Shown here piece by piece: positions 21,585-32,299 of a stretch of 64,000 nucleotides of DNA. The DNA is taken from positions 32,240,814-32,304,813 of the forward strand of contig CM019691.1 of the NCBI GenBank assembly GCA_009760885.1, read 5' to 3'. Made by a program: the position numbers and the translations under genes. This DNA comes from Achatina immaculata (taxonomy: Eukaryota > Mollusca > Gastropoda > Stylommatophora > Achatinidae). The notes beneath the pieces are model-generated. The model was not told where the DNA came from. It searched no databases and saw only the letters and a program-made list of their open reading frames with translations. Positions within the stretch are counted from its first letter, which is position 1; each line of letters starts with the position of its first letter.

Positions 21585-21930
21585 GAAGATTGAAAACTCT
21601 GAGAAATAAAATGAAAAATTGAAAATTCTGAGAAATAAAACGGAAAATTGAAAACTCTGAGAAATAAAATGGAAAATTGAAAACTCTGAGAAATAAAATG
21701 GAAAATTGAAAACTTTGAGAAATAAAATGGAAAATTGAAAACTCTGAGAAATAAAATGGAAAATTGAAAACTCTGAGAAATAAAATGGAAAATTGAAAAC
21801 TTGAGAAATAAAATGGAAAATTGAAAACTCTGAGAAATAAAATGGAAAATTGAAAACTTTGAGAATAAAATGGAAAATTGAAAACTTTGAGAAATAAAAT
21901 GGAAAATTGAAAACTCTGAGAAATAAAATG
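21585..21930. repeat. 29-bp minisatellite, about 12 copies
   Basis: The unit begins GAAAATTGAAAACTCTGAG and ends AATAAAATG; two copies are 28 bp. The Phe/Ser-rich minus-strand frame (21949-21560) is a by-product of the period. Confidence 0.95.
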
Positions 21931-23049
21931 AGCTGTTCCTCTCCCCCACTGCTTCTTTAAACCCTCAGAGAATCATACCATAAAAAAAAAATCAAACAAC
22001 GAGGCAAGCAGACTTCGTTTACGATGCCCTGTTGAGGCAGACATCTTCAACGACAGCAAGCTGAGCGTAGAGATTATGATCCACGGAAGTTGCACATGCC
22101 GTTAAATGAACACATTTCTAATAATATAAGTCCATACATTCTTCTTGGGTAATTTGTAATAAACTCTCCATGTCACACTTTATTAGCGTTACACGGAAAT
22201 AAGAAGAGCACTCAGTTTTTTTTTAAACAAAAGATTTTCATGAACATTTTGGTCAATACAAGATACCCCAAACCATTCTCCATAACATCTGAAGTGTAAG
22301 CAGGGCCTTGTGTTATCTCTCTTAGTATTATGACATACATTGACAACATCTGCAGCGAAGCCTGCGTATTTAGTAACAATTTTAGCACCCATTTGCGCCA
22401 TAGCCCAGTTTTAGAAATAATGTCAATAAACTCACAACATATTCCAGAAAACACCCAACAGGTGGACCATAAATGATTTTTTTCTGCGGCAAACGGCGAA
22501 GTACTTAGTCACATCAGAGAAAGAGCTACAGCAGAACACGGGTAGCTTAGCCGGAGCACCATAACATGAAAATCAGAAAAAAACCCACCCCAAAATACCC
22601 CCGGAAGTCAGTGACCGTTGCAAGTCAGAACTCCCAAAACAAAGATCTTCCTAGACAAGCAGTGTTTGATACGGGTAAAAGCATTTCAAATATCTAAGTA
22701 GTACAGTCTCATCCTCTTGGAAAAATCGATGCTGAAATTGAGAACAGATGCAATGAAGCAAATCAAGTCTTCGGACAAATGAAATCTTAATTGAAAAAAA
22801 AATCATAATTGAAACAAACAAAAAAAAAAGCGTATAGTACAAAGCAGTATTCATCTTTACTCTGTGCTATAAAGTTCAAATAAAATGAAAACTAACAGCT
22901 AAACATAGAAGGAAAATCATCGTGACAGAAATAATATTATTTGTTATTGTTGTATTTTCTGTTTTGCAAATGCTATCTTTTACATACTGATAATATTTAT
23001 CTGCTTTATTAAAAAAAACACCACTAGTCAGTCTTCACTCATTGTACAC
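21931..23049. other. Anonymous DNA
   Basis: No gene was recognised. Short overlapping minus-strand frames at 22189-22454 have no recognisable motif. Confidence 0.45.
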
Positions 23050-23490
23050 AATTTACCGTACTCTTCACTTTAATGTGTGAGATTTATCACACTCTTAAAT
23101 TTATGATAGAGATATGCAGTATTAAACTAATGGTATCATATTTATCGTAGGCTTAACTCTGTGATACAAGATCATTATTTAGCCTAACTTCATGGTACGA
23201 GATTTACCATGCTCTTCAATTTATGGTATGAGATTTATCATACTCTTATGTTTATGACAGAGATTTGCCGTATCATATTTCTTCATCATATTTTATGACA
23301 GAGATTTATCCTATCATATTTCTTCGTCATAATTTATGACAGAGATTTGCTGTATCATATTACTTCACGGTATGATATTTACCCTAGTCCCTGTGATACA
23401 AGATTATTTTAAAGCCTAACTTGATGATACGAGATTTACCATAGTATCTGCTTCATGATATCAGATTTACTGTAGTCTTAACCTCATTGA
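23050..23490. repeat. Diverged 40-60 bp tandem repeat (GATA-rich)
   Basis: Repeated, degenerate units of the form TATGATA(C/A)GAGATTTA(C/T)CATACTCTTAA. Copies have variable length and many substitutions. An inverted, equally diverged block is at 27425-27600. Confidence 0.75.
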
Positions 23491-23814
23491 TTCCTGTTTC
23501 AAGAACTCATGCCATTCATGTGAAATCATCTAAATTTAGTATTCTCTTTCCAGCAGGTGCGCTCACCTTACTCCGTTTAAACCAGGAAATTAGCGAACTG
23601 GAACTGTTTTCTTAAGCAGATTAAAAAAACAATCTTAAATCTAACGTGGGTGGATATAACATGAGGGTTCCTGTGCCCTTCAAACCCAGAATTTTTACTT
23701 TTATTCTTAACCCTACAGTCCTATTCCTGGAAATGGTGTAGCGAATTTCTGGATATCTCTCAGGTGTTAATTTCGGACAGAAAATTAAGTGTTCTATAGT
23801 ATCAACACAAAAAG

Positions 23815-24543
23815 GAATGGAAAAACTAATTATGTCAGTCCGTAAGAACAGCGAAGAGCAGAACCTCTATCTTAATGCAAAGAAAACTAAATTGATGACA
23901 ACTGACAAAACAAACAAGGCAGCTGAAATATATATCAATGAGGAAAAACTGGAAGAAGTGGAGAGTTTTGAATATCTTGGATCACTACTAAATAATAATG
24001 GAGATACAATGAGGGAAATTAAAAGGAGGACATCTATCGCTCTTCAGAAAGTAAAACAAATAAAGAATCTGTGGAGAGGAGCAGACAGAACTACAAAAAT
24101 AAGATTTTTAAGGGCATGCATCTTTCCCATCGCAATATATGCCTGTGAGACCTGGACACTTAACAAAACAGCTGAGAAACACATAAATGCCTTTGAATGT
24201 AAATGCTACAGAAGAGTTCTCCAAATATCGTTGACACAAAAAAGAATATATCTATACTACAAGAGCTTAATATTGAAGAAGGCTGGCTAGTAAAGAGGAT
24301 TAAAGAGAGAAAACTGAAATATTTTGGACATATTAAACATCATGATAATTTAGAGAAGACCGTATTGGAAGGATACATAATGGAAAAAAGAAAAAGAGGA
24401 AGACCAAAACGAAGATGGCTGCAAGACATCATTGACGATCTGCAAATGGATGCCGCAGCAGCAGGCCATCTTGCTCACAACCGTGAGGCCTACAGGAGTG
24501 CTGTTTGGGAGGCAAAGTTCAGCAAGGGACATGCAAATGAATG
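23815..24543 (+). mobile_element. LINE family A, 3' third, one frameshift
   Basis: 5'-truncated family A copy. The first frame (23817-24290) holds the thumb and connection region: LYLNAKKTKLM, FEYLGSLLNNNGD, IKRRTSIALQKVK and YACETWTLNK. Near 24235, in an A run after LQISLTQK, the reading moves to a second frame (24203-24544) that encodes IEEGWLVKRIKERKLKYFGH, GRPKRRWLQDI and the terminal HANE. The tail is AATGA repeats. The palm catalytic box and endonuclease are missing. A family D element is inserted directly in the tail. Confidence 0.92.
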
Positions 24544-24791
24544 AATGAGAATATCAATGTACTTTCATGGCACATGCAATGAGAAGAGGGAGCACTGAAA
24601 ATATTATAACAACAGGAAAAATAGAGGGAAGAAGGTCAAGAGGAAAACCAAGAGAAATGATACCGACGGGATGGTGTGAGAGGAGATCACCGACTGAGCT
24701 GATGGCATGCATGAAGAATCGTGTACTCTAGAGAAGCATAATAGCCAACGCCAGTCGGCATGGCGCCTGATGATGATGATAATGAGAATAT
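24544..24791 (+). mobile_element. LINE family D, 226-bp 3' copy with 11-bp TSD
   Basis: AATGAGAATAT at 24544-24554 and 24781-24791 flanks 24555-24780. The insert begins CAATGTAC and ends GCGCCTGATGATGATGAT. It matches the 3' part of the longer family D copy at 44819-46555. The target is the tail of the preceding family A copy, so D moved after A here. Confidence 0.93.
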
Positions 24792-24964
24792 TATATTTGT
24801 ATTGTACAATTGCTATTACTAAAGTATGTATTCAAGATTCTCATATATTTTCTGAAGCACATCATGGAAATTTTGAAAACTGTTGATTCAGTTTCAAAAG
24901 AATTAGACCCAGAGAATTTAACTTTGTAACAATCCTTATTAAGATTATTCTTTCACTGTCCTTA
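24792..24964. other. Short anonymous interval
   Basis: No feature was recognised. Confidence 0.4.
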
Positions 24965-25335
24965 ATAAACTTACTTACGTCCTTCCCGTGCCGTTAAACG
25001 TAACACAGGGCTCGCACTGTAGTTCGTCAAGTTTTCATGTTTTCGGCAAGATTTTCAACCTCATCAAGGGATTTTTATGCCTGCTAATTTGGCCTCTCTT
25101 AACAATGTCCTCTTTAGTTTCACGTGGTCGACTTCGTTTTCTTTGGTCTGTTGTGGTCCACTTGATAGCTTGTTTTGGGATTCTCTGACTGTTCCTTCTC
25201 ATCACGTGAAAGACATATGCCCATCTTCCTTTTCTGATCACCCATGAGATACATTGTTCACTAGTCTGCCTTATCTCTGCGTTGTTCTTGAATTCGTTCC
25301 ACTTTATATTGAGTATTCTCCTTAGGCATTCAAAG
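24965..25335 (-). mobile_element. LINE family B, 3' end, copy 1
   Basis: A minus-strand frame (25241-25035) reads MIRKGRWAYVFHVMRRNSQR, IPKQAIKW and RPRETKEDIV. It is homologous to 56302-56054 and to the long family B copy at 49285-51735. These are the terminal coding residues of an endonuclease/reverse-transcriptase LINE. The plus-strand landmark CCGTGCCGTTAAACGT marks the 3' end in all three copies. Confidence 0.85.
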
Positions 25336-25339
25336 ATTC

Positions 25340-25690
25340 TTTAATAAGCGAATAGCACAAATTTCATGTGTTTCTCCAGCAACCACACAAGTAATCGCTT
25401 ATTAGCTTCTGGAAAAGCAAATGCACGAGTGGATGATCTCTCATACGTAGCTTTGTTGATTTGGTAAGCAAAAAAAAAATCAATGAGATTTAACCACGAC
25501 GTGGTTATCTTTAGCTGAAAACCATCTTCCAGATAAATTTTTAGCAACTTTCCAGACTAAAGAAAATGATTCTTATAACAAAACATTTCATAATTTGACA
25601 CAAAATTGTGGGATGACACTTCGGTGACAGCTTATGGCTGTGTGATTTGAATCAAAGGGCAGACTATCTGACACAGTTACCCTGCTGTTA
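25340..25690. other. Anonymous DNA
   Basis: No gene was recognised. Confidence 0.4.
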
Positions 25691-25694
25691 ACTT

Positions 25695-25695
25695 T

Positions 25696-25732
<37 letters not shown>

Positions 25733-25739
25733 GCTGCTG

Positions 25740-25807
<68 letters not shown>

Positions 25808-25826
25808 ATTATTATTATTATTATTA
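25695..25826. repeat. (CTA/CTG/TTA)n microsatellite, about 130 bp
   Basis: CTA repeats with two CTGCTGCTG blocks and a terminal ATT block. On the minus strand it continues directly from the 3' end of LINE H copy 2, so it is that element's expanded tail or was seeded by it. Confidence 0.95.
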
Positions 25827-26330
25827 TGTTCAGTGTTGGATAGCGTTGACAATCAAGCTTCTTAATCCTTTGCGGTCATTCGTGTTTCCGATCAGTTCAG
25901 ATGCTTTTCTTTTTTTTTCCATGCCATTTGGTCAGTCCGATGAGATATTTTTTTTCTCTTGGCCTTCCTCTCTTTTCACTCTAACTTTCCACTCTAACAA
26001 GGCTCTCCAACTCGTCACTTCATGACATGTTCTAGAAATCTTTACTGTCTCTTTCTTGTCATTTTAAACCAGTTTTCGTTTTTTTTTTCTGAAACTTCTT
26101 TGAGGACCTCTTCATTTCTTTTTTCTATCTGTCCCGGGTATTTATTGCAGCTTTCGGTTTCTTTGTCATCTTTTCGTTGGCTGTCAAATTTTCATAGCCA
26201 TATATCAGTCATCCGCTGTTATCTGCCTGAAACACATAAACATCTTTACTCGGCTTTCTCATAAGCAAAATTCTGTGGACGAAATATCTTTTACTCGGCT
26301 TTCTCAGAAGCAAAATTTTGTTTATAAGTT
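25808..26330 (-). mobile_element. LINE family H, 3' end, copy 2
   Basis: On the minus strand broken frames give RTCHEVTSWRALLEWKV and KRGRPREKK, then a KKASELIGNTNDRKGLR-like terminus before the ATT tail. The landmarks GATCAGTTCAGATGCTTTT and CATGCCA(T/C)(T/A)TGGTCAGTCC are shared with 1325-1375 and 39045-39085. Frames are interrupted repeatedly. Confidence 0.75.
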
Positions 26331-26631
26331 TTATATCCTTGGTAAATCCTGCCCAATGACATCTACAAACATTTTTTAAAAACAACAGCTCTTCCATGTC
26401 GTCCTCACTGTTACTCCGTCGGTTGGAGCAAGCAGAAAATGGCTCTCCAAAGAGCACGTAACCCAGCTTCCGTAATTACCGCAAAACCTTTCCTTGCACT
26501 AATGTACACTGATTGTTAAATGATGATCATTTAGTTTGGTTTCTCTCATCAAGAAAGACTGAACAAACGGCACAACCAGAGCAACAAGTGAACTTTGTGA
26601 GTTAGTATCACTTGATACATGCAATGTCTGG

Positions 26632-27085
26632 AGCGAGAAGTAGGCGTTTTCCGCTTAATGAGTTATTATATGTAGCCCTACCGCGAGAAGTAAGTGTTCT
26701 TCGCTTAGAGATTTATTATATGTACTCTCTAGAGCAAGAAGTAGGCGTTCTTCGCTGAGTGAGTTATTACATGTACTCTTTAGCGCAAGAATTTGGCGTT
26801 CTTCGATGAGTGAGTTATTATATATATTCCATACCTCGAGAAGGAGGCGTTTACGCTGATTGAGTTATTATATGTACTCTCTACCGCTATAAGTATGCGT
26901 TCTTCCCTGAGTGAGTTATTATATGTAATCTCTAGCGCGAGAAATAGGCGTTATTCGCTTAGTGAGTTATTATATGTGCTCTATAGCGCAAGAAGTATGC
27001 GTTCTTCGCTTAGTGAGTTATTATATGCTCTTTATAGCGCAAGAAATAGGCGTTCTTCGCTTAGTGAGTTATTAGCGTCTGATGA
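26632..27085. repeat. 50-51 bp minisatellite, about 9 copies
   Basis: The unit is centred on GAAGTAGGCGTTCTTCGCTTA followed by GTGAGTTATTATATG. Its length of 51 bp keeps a 17-residue frame open through the right half (26895-27116, S-L-S-E-L-L-Y repeats). Divergence is higher at the left. No origin was recognised. Confidence 0.9.
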
Positions 27086-27424
27086 TTGCTCTGTCCAGAG
27101 CAGGAGAAGGGCATAGTAGCTAGAACTACGCCTTCTCATGTTAAAGAAATTGTTATACACCAGATCACAATGCACCTCAGCCAACACAACTAAAAAAAAA
27201 AGTAAGATGCATGTTTTATTGGAAAATGGCTGCCATTTTGAAATCGGGCAATCTTCATCTGCTGGAATAGCACTCTGAAACCTTGTCTGTCTGTTTACCG
27301 CTTGCCAGCTTTCTGTGGTAAGATTATAGTCCTGATGGAAGATTATAGTAACATAAAAAATGTAGCTGAAAAGCTTCAGAGCACTACAAGAATGAGGCTA
27401 CAACCAGAGTATATCCGATGCCTT
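27086..27424. other. Anonymous DNA
   Basis: No gene was recognised. Confidence 0.4.
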
Positions 27425-27600
27425 GAAGTAAGTACTGTAGTAAATCTCGTACCATGAAGTTAGACATAAGAGTAATCTCGTATCACGGAGTTAAGACTAC
27501 GGTTAAATAAAAGATACCATAAAGGTAATAATAGTGGAAATATCCATCATAAATTTAAGAGTACGATGAATCTCAAGGTATGACGCGAAGAGTATGATAT
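27425..27600. repeat. Inverted block of the 23050-23490 repeat
   Basis: Units such as AGTAAATCTCGTACCATGAAG and TAAGAGTACGATGAATCTCA are reverse complements of units in 23050-23490. Confidence 0.65.
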
Positions 27601-27796
27601 TTTCTACATGAACATAAACTGAAACCAATCTTTACAGCTTTGCCGCAATTCGTTTTCGGAAAAAGGTAAACCGTATTACGTTTTTTGGACATAGGGAAAC
27701 CGTATTAAGCTTTTGAAAAAGGCTAAACCGTATTACGTTTTGGACGTAGGTAAACCTTATTACGCTAGAGATATTTTACACACCTATCAAAACTGG
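27601..27796. other. Short anonymous interval with a small direct repeat
   Basis: CCGTATTACGTTTT-type sequence occurs about three times between 27670 and 27765 with intervening GGTAAACC; nothing else was seen. Confidence 0.45.
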
Positions 27797-29417
27797 AGGG
27801 TTAAGGGGGTAAGGGTATCCCCTATCAAAGGAGAAGTAAGACGCCTCCTTATCTCCGTCAGTCTACGGGGACACCCTTGGGCAAGGTACCCGTATAGCCC
27901 CCCTGATCAGGGTGACGTGAAGCCATGGGAGTAGGTGGTGGACGGAATGGGAGAGCAGCTGACAGATAATGTTGGTTATGGTCACCATTCTATGATGGTA
28001 GGCAGATGATCTCAATGTAGGAACAATGCCTACGATCAATGACTAGTACAGTCACTGCCCGGAAGGAAAGCAATGGTAAATTATCTTCTGGAAATATACC
28101 AAGAAACCCAAACATGGAAAGTCAAATAGGAAAAGGATTTGGTGGTGAGGCCCCCAGGCCAGATGGATCTAATTTTAACACTGGGGAAGAGTGTGAGACA
28201 GAGGTCAGTAATTGTGATGACGGACAAAATCCTGACGGTGTTATCAAGGAAAACCCCTGCATCAAACTAAAAAATAAGAGTAGGAACATGGAATATAAGA
28301 AATATGTATGAGGGAAAATATCAAATAATAGGTGACGAGATGAAAAGAATGGTGTACACATTTTGAGAATCTGCGAACATCGATGGAAAGGATCAGGACA
28401 TTTTAAGAGCGAGAATGATAATATCTTTATATACTCTGGTGGAGAAGTAGGAGGAAAGAATGGAGTGGCTTTTTACTTGGACAAATCAACATAAAAAGCA
28501 TTACTAGGCTACAATCATCCAGTAAGTGATAGAATCCTCACAATCAGACTTAAGGGCATTCCTAGAAATGTAACAATCATCCAGATATATGCACCTACAT
28601 CAGCAGCAGAAGAAGAGGAAATATAAGACTTTTATAACACACTGCAAACGACAATAGACCAGGTACGGAAAAATGATATTGTATTAATAATGGGGGATTT
28701 TAATGCAAAGATTGGTACAGAAAGAGCAGAAGATGAAGGACAAGTTGTAGGGAAATTTAGCATAGGACATAGAAATGAGGCAGGTGACAATCTAATGGCG
28801 TTTTGCATGGAAAATGAGCTAATGATCGCTAACACACTTTTTGAACAACATCCAATAAAACTTTACACATGGACATCACCTGATGGGAAAACCAAGAATC
28901 AAATAGATTACATTTTAGTGCAAAGAAGGTGGAGGTAAAGTATAACATCAGCAAAAACATTACCAGGTGGTGATTGTGACACGGACCATGAGTTATTAAC
29001 AGCAGACATGAAGATAAAGATAAAAAAGACAGTTATGGGATCAAGACCACTCCACTTTGATCTTTCAAAAATACCAGAACAATACGGTATAGAAGTGAAG
29101 AACCGTTTCGAAATCCTGATGGCTGTACAGGAGGAGATGACACCAGATGAATTGGCTACGCAGGCCAAAGATATCTTAATAACAACAGCTAAAGACACGG
29201 TTGCAGTAAATAAAATACAAAAGAATGGATAGATTACAGCAGGTACGCTAGAACTGATAAAACAACGTAGAGAAATGAAGACAAAATGGAAAGTGACAAA
29301 CAACAACAAAGAGGAATATAAAACTTTAACAAAATAAGTACGAAGAAACATAAGAAAAGACAAAAAACAATACATACAAGATTGTTGTGAAAGAATAGAA
29401 GAACATCAGAAGTATTA
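27797..29417 (+). mobile_element. LINE family A, 5' half (leader plus endonuclease)
   Basis: A leader of about 317 bp is nearly identical to 60816-61135. It contains AAAGGAGAAGTAAGACGCC and GTCACTGCCCGGAAGG. An N-terminal coding stretch and the endonuclease follow. The element stops being recognisable after about 29417, in the linker before the reverse transcriptase, so the 3' half is missing. The leader also starts the internally deleted element at 60816, which ends in family A sequence; that links this 5' end to family A. No TSD was found. Confidence 0.85.
28110..29417 (+). pseudogene. LINE endonuclease domain (APE type), family A
   Basis: Coding begins with MESQIGKGFGGEAPRPDG near 28112. 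After a frame change in an A run near 28270 the endonuclease start GTWNIRNMYEGK follows. Later landmarks are NGVAFYLDK, ILTIRLKGIPRN, VTIIQIYAPTS, MGDFNAKIGTER (catalytic Asp/Asn), NQIDYILVQRRWR and a C-D-T-D-H-E-L-L active-site end. These are the ordered motifs of the APE-like nuclease that nicks target DNA. There are several stops (near 28490, 28626, 28936 and 29230) plus at least two frame changes. The last readable part, RREMKTKWKVTNNNKEEYK, is the linker to the reverse transcriptase. Confidence 0.88.
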
Positions 29418-30152
29418 ATTTTGTTCTTTCCCCCGTCTCTGAAGTGCTTTTGTGCACTGTTTTTTTTTTTTTTTTGCCAGACAGATCATATGACCTGAAC
29501 TCTATCACTTTATCGTAGGCAGAGTACAGAAAGTTATGAGAAAAAGGCGTTCTACATTAGACCACCCAGTGTAAGAGAACTAGAAATACTGTAATCAAGG
29601 CCTTCCCATCGCTTACAATCTATGATATTCCGCTCAATTTTTCAATATGGCTAGCTATAAATGCTGTTCTGATGTAATGAGATCACGCCAGTCGTTATTC
29701 CATGAAATTTCTCTACGCTATAGTTCATGGCGTCAGATTCTATTGCTGTGGGAATTCCTTAAATGCTTCGGGAATCGAATTATGTCCCCAGCAACAATGT
29801 ACTGCGAGCCAGTGTTCGTGGCCATGGCCCAGTGGCATTTTTATTTTTTAAAAAATGGACCGTAGAGGTCGTATCGTCGTTGTTATTTTCATCCGCGAAG
29901 AGGTAAAATACTTTTTTTTTTTTTGGTCGGAGAATAACATACAGATATAACGTTATAAATTCATACATCTCTTTGAACGAAGACATAATTTTTCCAGCAG
30001 TTTGTTTTCTTTCTTGACCCAGCTGTGTTTATGGTTCCTTTGTGTTGGACAAAATAATATCCGGAAAGCGAGAGAAAGAAAGAGTGGGAGGGAGAGAGAA
30101 AGGGAAAGTGAGAAAGATAAAGAATGAGGCATACAAAATGACATTTTGTTCT

Positions 30153-30187
<35 letters not shown>

Positions 30188-30388
30188 TAATATGCTTCTA
30201 AGGTATATATGACAAAATATTTATAAAAGTTCAAGTCAAAAAATAACTAATTTTGCTCGTTAAAAAAATCTAAATTCAGTGGAGGACAGTCGTAGTACAG
30301 GTTTGTTTTGCCATCCTTCCTTTTATGTATGTGCGCGGAGGCACATCGGCCATTTTTAGAAGTATTTTCAGCAGATCAAATTAAAAAA
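29418..30388. other. Anonymous DNA
   Basis: No gene was recognised. Purine-rich and (GA)n stretches lie at 30070-30185, with T runs near 29460 and 29910. Confidence 0.45.
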
Positions 30389-30704
30389 ATGGCCGCACCC
30401 TTAGAAGCTTGCACGAGAGAAGAAGAGCGTTTAGTTATTCGTGTCTTGGATAGTGAAGGCGAGAAACGTGCTAGATATTCATCGCAGAACAAATAAGCGG
30501 TATTGGGACCCGTGTGTGTCGCTTCAGCACATGAAGTTTAAAAGTGGGGAGTCAAATCTTACTCCTGCCTGTCTCACACTGTGAGTAGCCCTGACATTAA
30601 CACTGGCATGCAATGAATGATACAGCACAAGCCGGCGAGTAACAGTCGATGAGGCAGCTGGAGAACAGAAGATTAGTCGTAACTCGTCGCGGCACATAAT
30701 TAGT
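30389..30704 (+). pseudogene. Mariner transposase relic, N-terminal part
   Basis: The ATG at 30389 opens MAAPLEACTREEERLVIRVL, the start typical of one mariner transposase group (helix-turn-helix DNA-binding part). After a stop and frame changes the text resumes as FKSGESNLT and then RRVTVDEAAGEQKISRN, the second DNA-binding helix region. It stops abruptly at the left edge of the 4.5-kb LINE. The frame continues on the other side at 35194 (R-H-I joined to I-S-E-V-L), so the two pieces are one gene split by insertion. It is decayed beyond function. Confidence 0.85.
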
Positions 30705-30738
30705 CTTCTTCTTCTTCTTCTTCGTTCGCACTGTCTGT

Positions 30739-31590
30739 CTATATCTGCAGTCCTGTCTCTTGGATAAATTTCACTGTTTTTTGTAACTCATGTATGGAAC
30801 CGTAGAGCTTATCTTCTTTAGTGGTTTCACTGGGCCAGTAATTATTTCTCAGTGTCTCGTAGTTGATGCAGTTCTGGAGGATATGTTCCACGGTTTGGGG
30901 CACCTGGGCACATGTACATAGATTAGTAGTACCAACCTTAAACTTTGTATACATATGACTTCGGAGTCGGCTGTGTCCTGTTCGGAGACGGAAGATGGTG
31001 ACTTGTTCCTTTCTGTTTAGCATGTGATAGTCATCATGTGGTGGTGTTTGTGGCTTCCTGTAGGTTTTTATCATGCTTTTCTTCTGATTATAGGTGACTG
31101 GTATGTCTGGTTGCTCCATTTCAGTGCCCTCTTTGGCCAGATGGTCAGCTTTCTCATTGCCTGGTATCCCACAGTGGGAGGGAATCCATTGCAAAGTGAC
31201 TCCATGTTGTAAGCCAATTTTTGACAAGGCATCCTTAAGGTCTGGTAGTTTGTTGCACTGAAGAGCCTCCAGTACTGATCTTGCATCTGTGAGAATTACT
31301 ACAGGACATGTATCAATTCTGGAGTCTGATAGTTTTTCAACTGCAGCAATAATTGCCCTAACTTCTGCATCAAAGTTGTTGCAGTATTTACCAGTGGGTA
31401 TGGAAATCTTGTCAATGGTGTTGTTTGGATATTCAATATATGCTCCTGCCCCACCATTCTTTGTGGCATTATGTGCAGATCCATCTGTATACACACGTAT
31501 CCAGGTGTCACATGGATATTTGTCATCTAGAACACTAAGTGTGGCTGTTGATCTTAAAAAGACTGCTCTGCATCTCACCATTCTGCACAC
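30739..31590 (-). pseudogene. LINE RNase H domain and C-terminus
   Basis: Frame of 283 codons. The RNase H active-site residues are all present: D in VYTDGSAHN, E in FDAEVRAIIAAVE, D in ILTDARSVLEAL and D in GNEKADHLAKEG, with the QWIPSHCGIPG loop between. A Cys/His-bearing tail (CTCAQVPQTVEHILQNC) follows, common after RNase H in these LINEs. It degrades the RNA strand during cDNA synthesis. The true protein enters from the frame of 31535-32299 by a one-base shift at a T5 run near 31555, so the ATG at 31590 is not the native start. Confidence 0.9.
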
Positions 31591-32299
31591 CTTTCACTTC
31601 AGTCTGAATAGTTATTTGTGTATAATCTGCTTCTTTCCATGGTGTATGCTCTGGTACAGATGATAATGGAGTGACTACAGTTGGAAGGTCAGGTATCAGC
31701 TTACGCATACGCTTGGCCTGATGAATGAAGCTGCTTCTTTTAAGCCGTCCTAATGCCAAGTTATTGAATCTCTCCTTCAGGGGATGGCTTACAGAGCTAA
31801 GGAATTTTTCTCCCATGGTCATGACCTTTGTGTCTCTACGTTCCTTTAGCGGCTGAACACCAACTATTTTCTGCATTTCTACTATTGGTGTGGACCTCAT
31901 GGCACCTGTGATAATCCGTAGTGACTGATTTTGAACCTTGTCTAGATTATGCAGCGTAGTGTTTGATGCTGTGCACCAAGATGTTGAGCCATATTCTAAA
32001 TGTGGTAGAATACTTTGCTGATATACATTCTTGAGGATTCTTTCACTAGCTCCCCATGTAGTCCCACTCAATTTTCTTAATATGGCTAGTTTTCTTCTGG
32101 CTTTTGCTTCTGCACTGTTGATGTGTTGCTTCCAAGTCAGTTTTGAGTCAAGAGTCACTCCTAAGTAAGTGGGTTGGTTGTCCATCCTTAAGGGTATTTC
32201 ATTTACAAAGATCTTACCTGCTTTCTGTTTAGATGAGAGGTGAACAGAGTGGTGCTTGATTTCTCTGTGTTGATACTTACACACCATTTGTTTGTCCAT
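31535..32299 (-). pseudogene. LINE reverse transcriptase thumb and connection region
   Basis: Reads IPLRMDNQPTYLGVTLDSKL and TWKQHI, then KARRKLAILRKLSGTTWGAS, LPHLEYGSTSWC and VQNQSLRIITGAMRSTPI. These are the canonical post-palm motifs of I/Jockey-type LINEs. The frame starts within the AGKIFVNE segment after a one-base shift near 32225 relative to the upstream palm frame, and ends at a shift near 31555. The sequence is otherwise intact. Confidence 0.9.
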
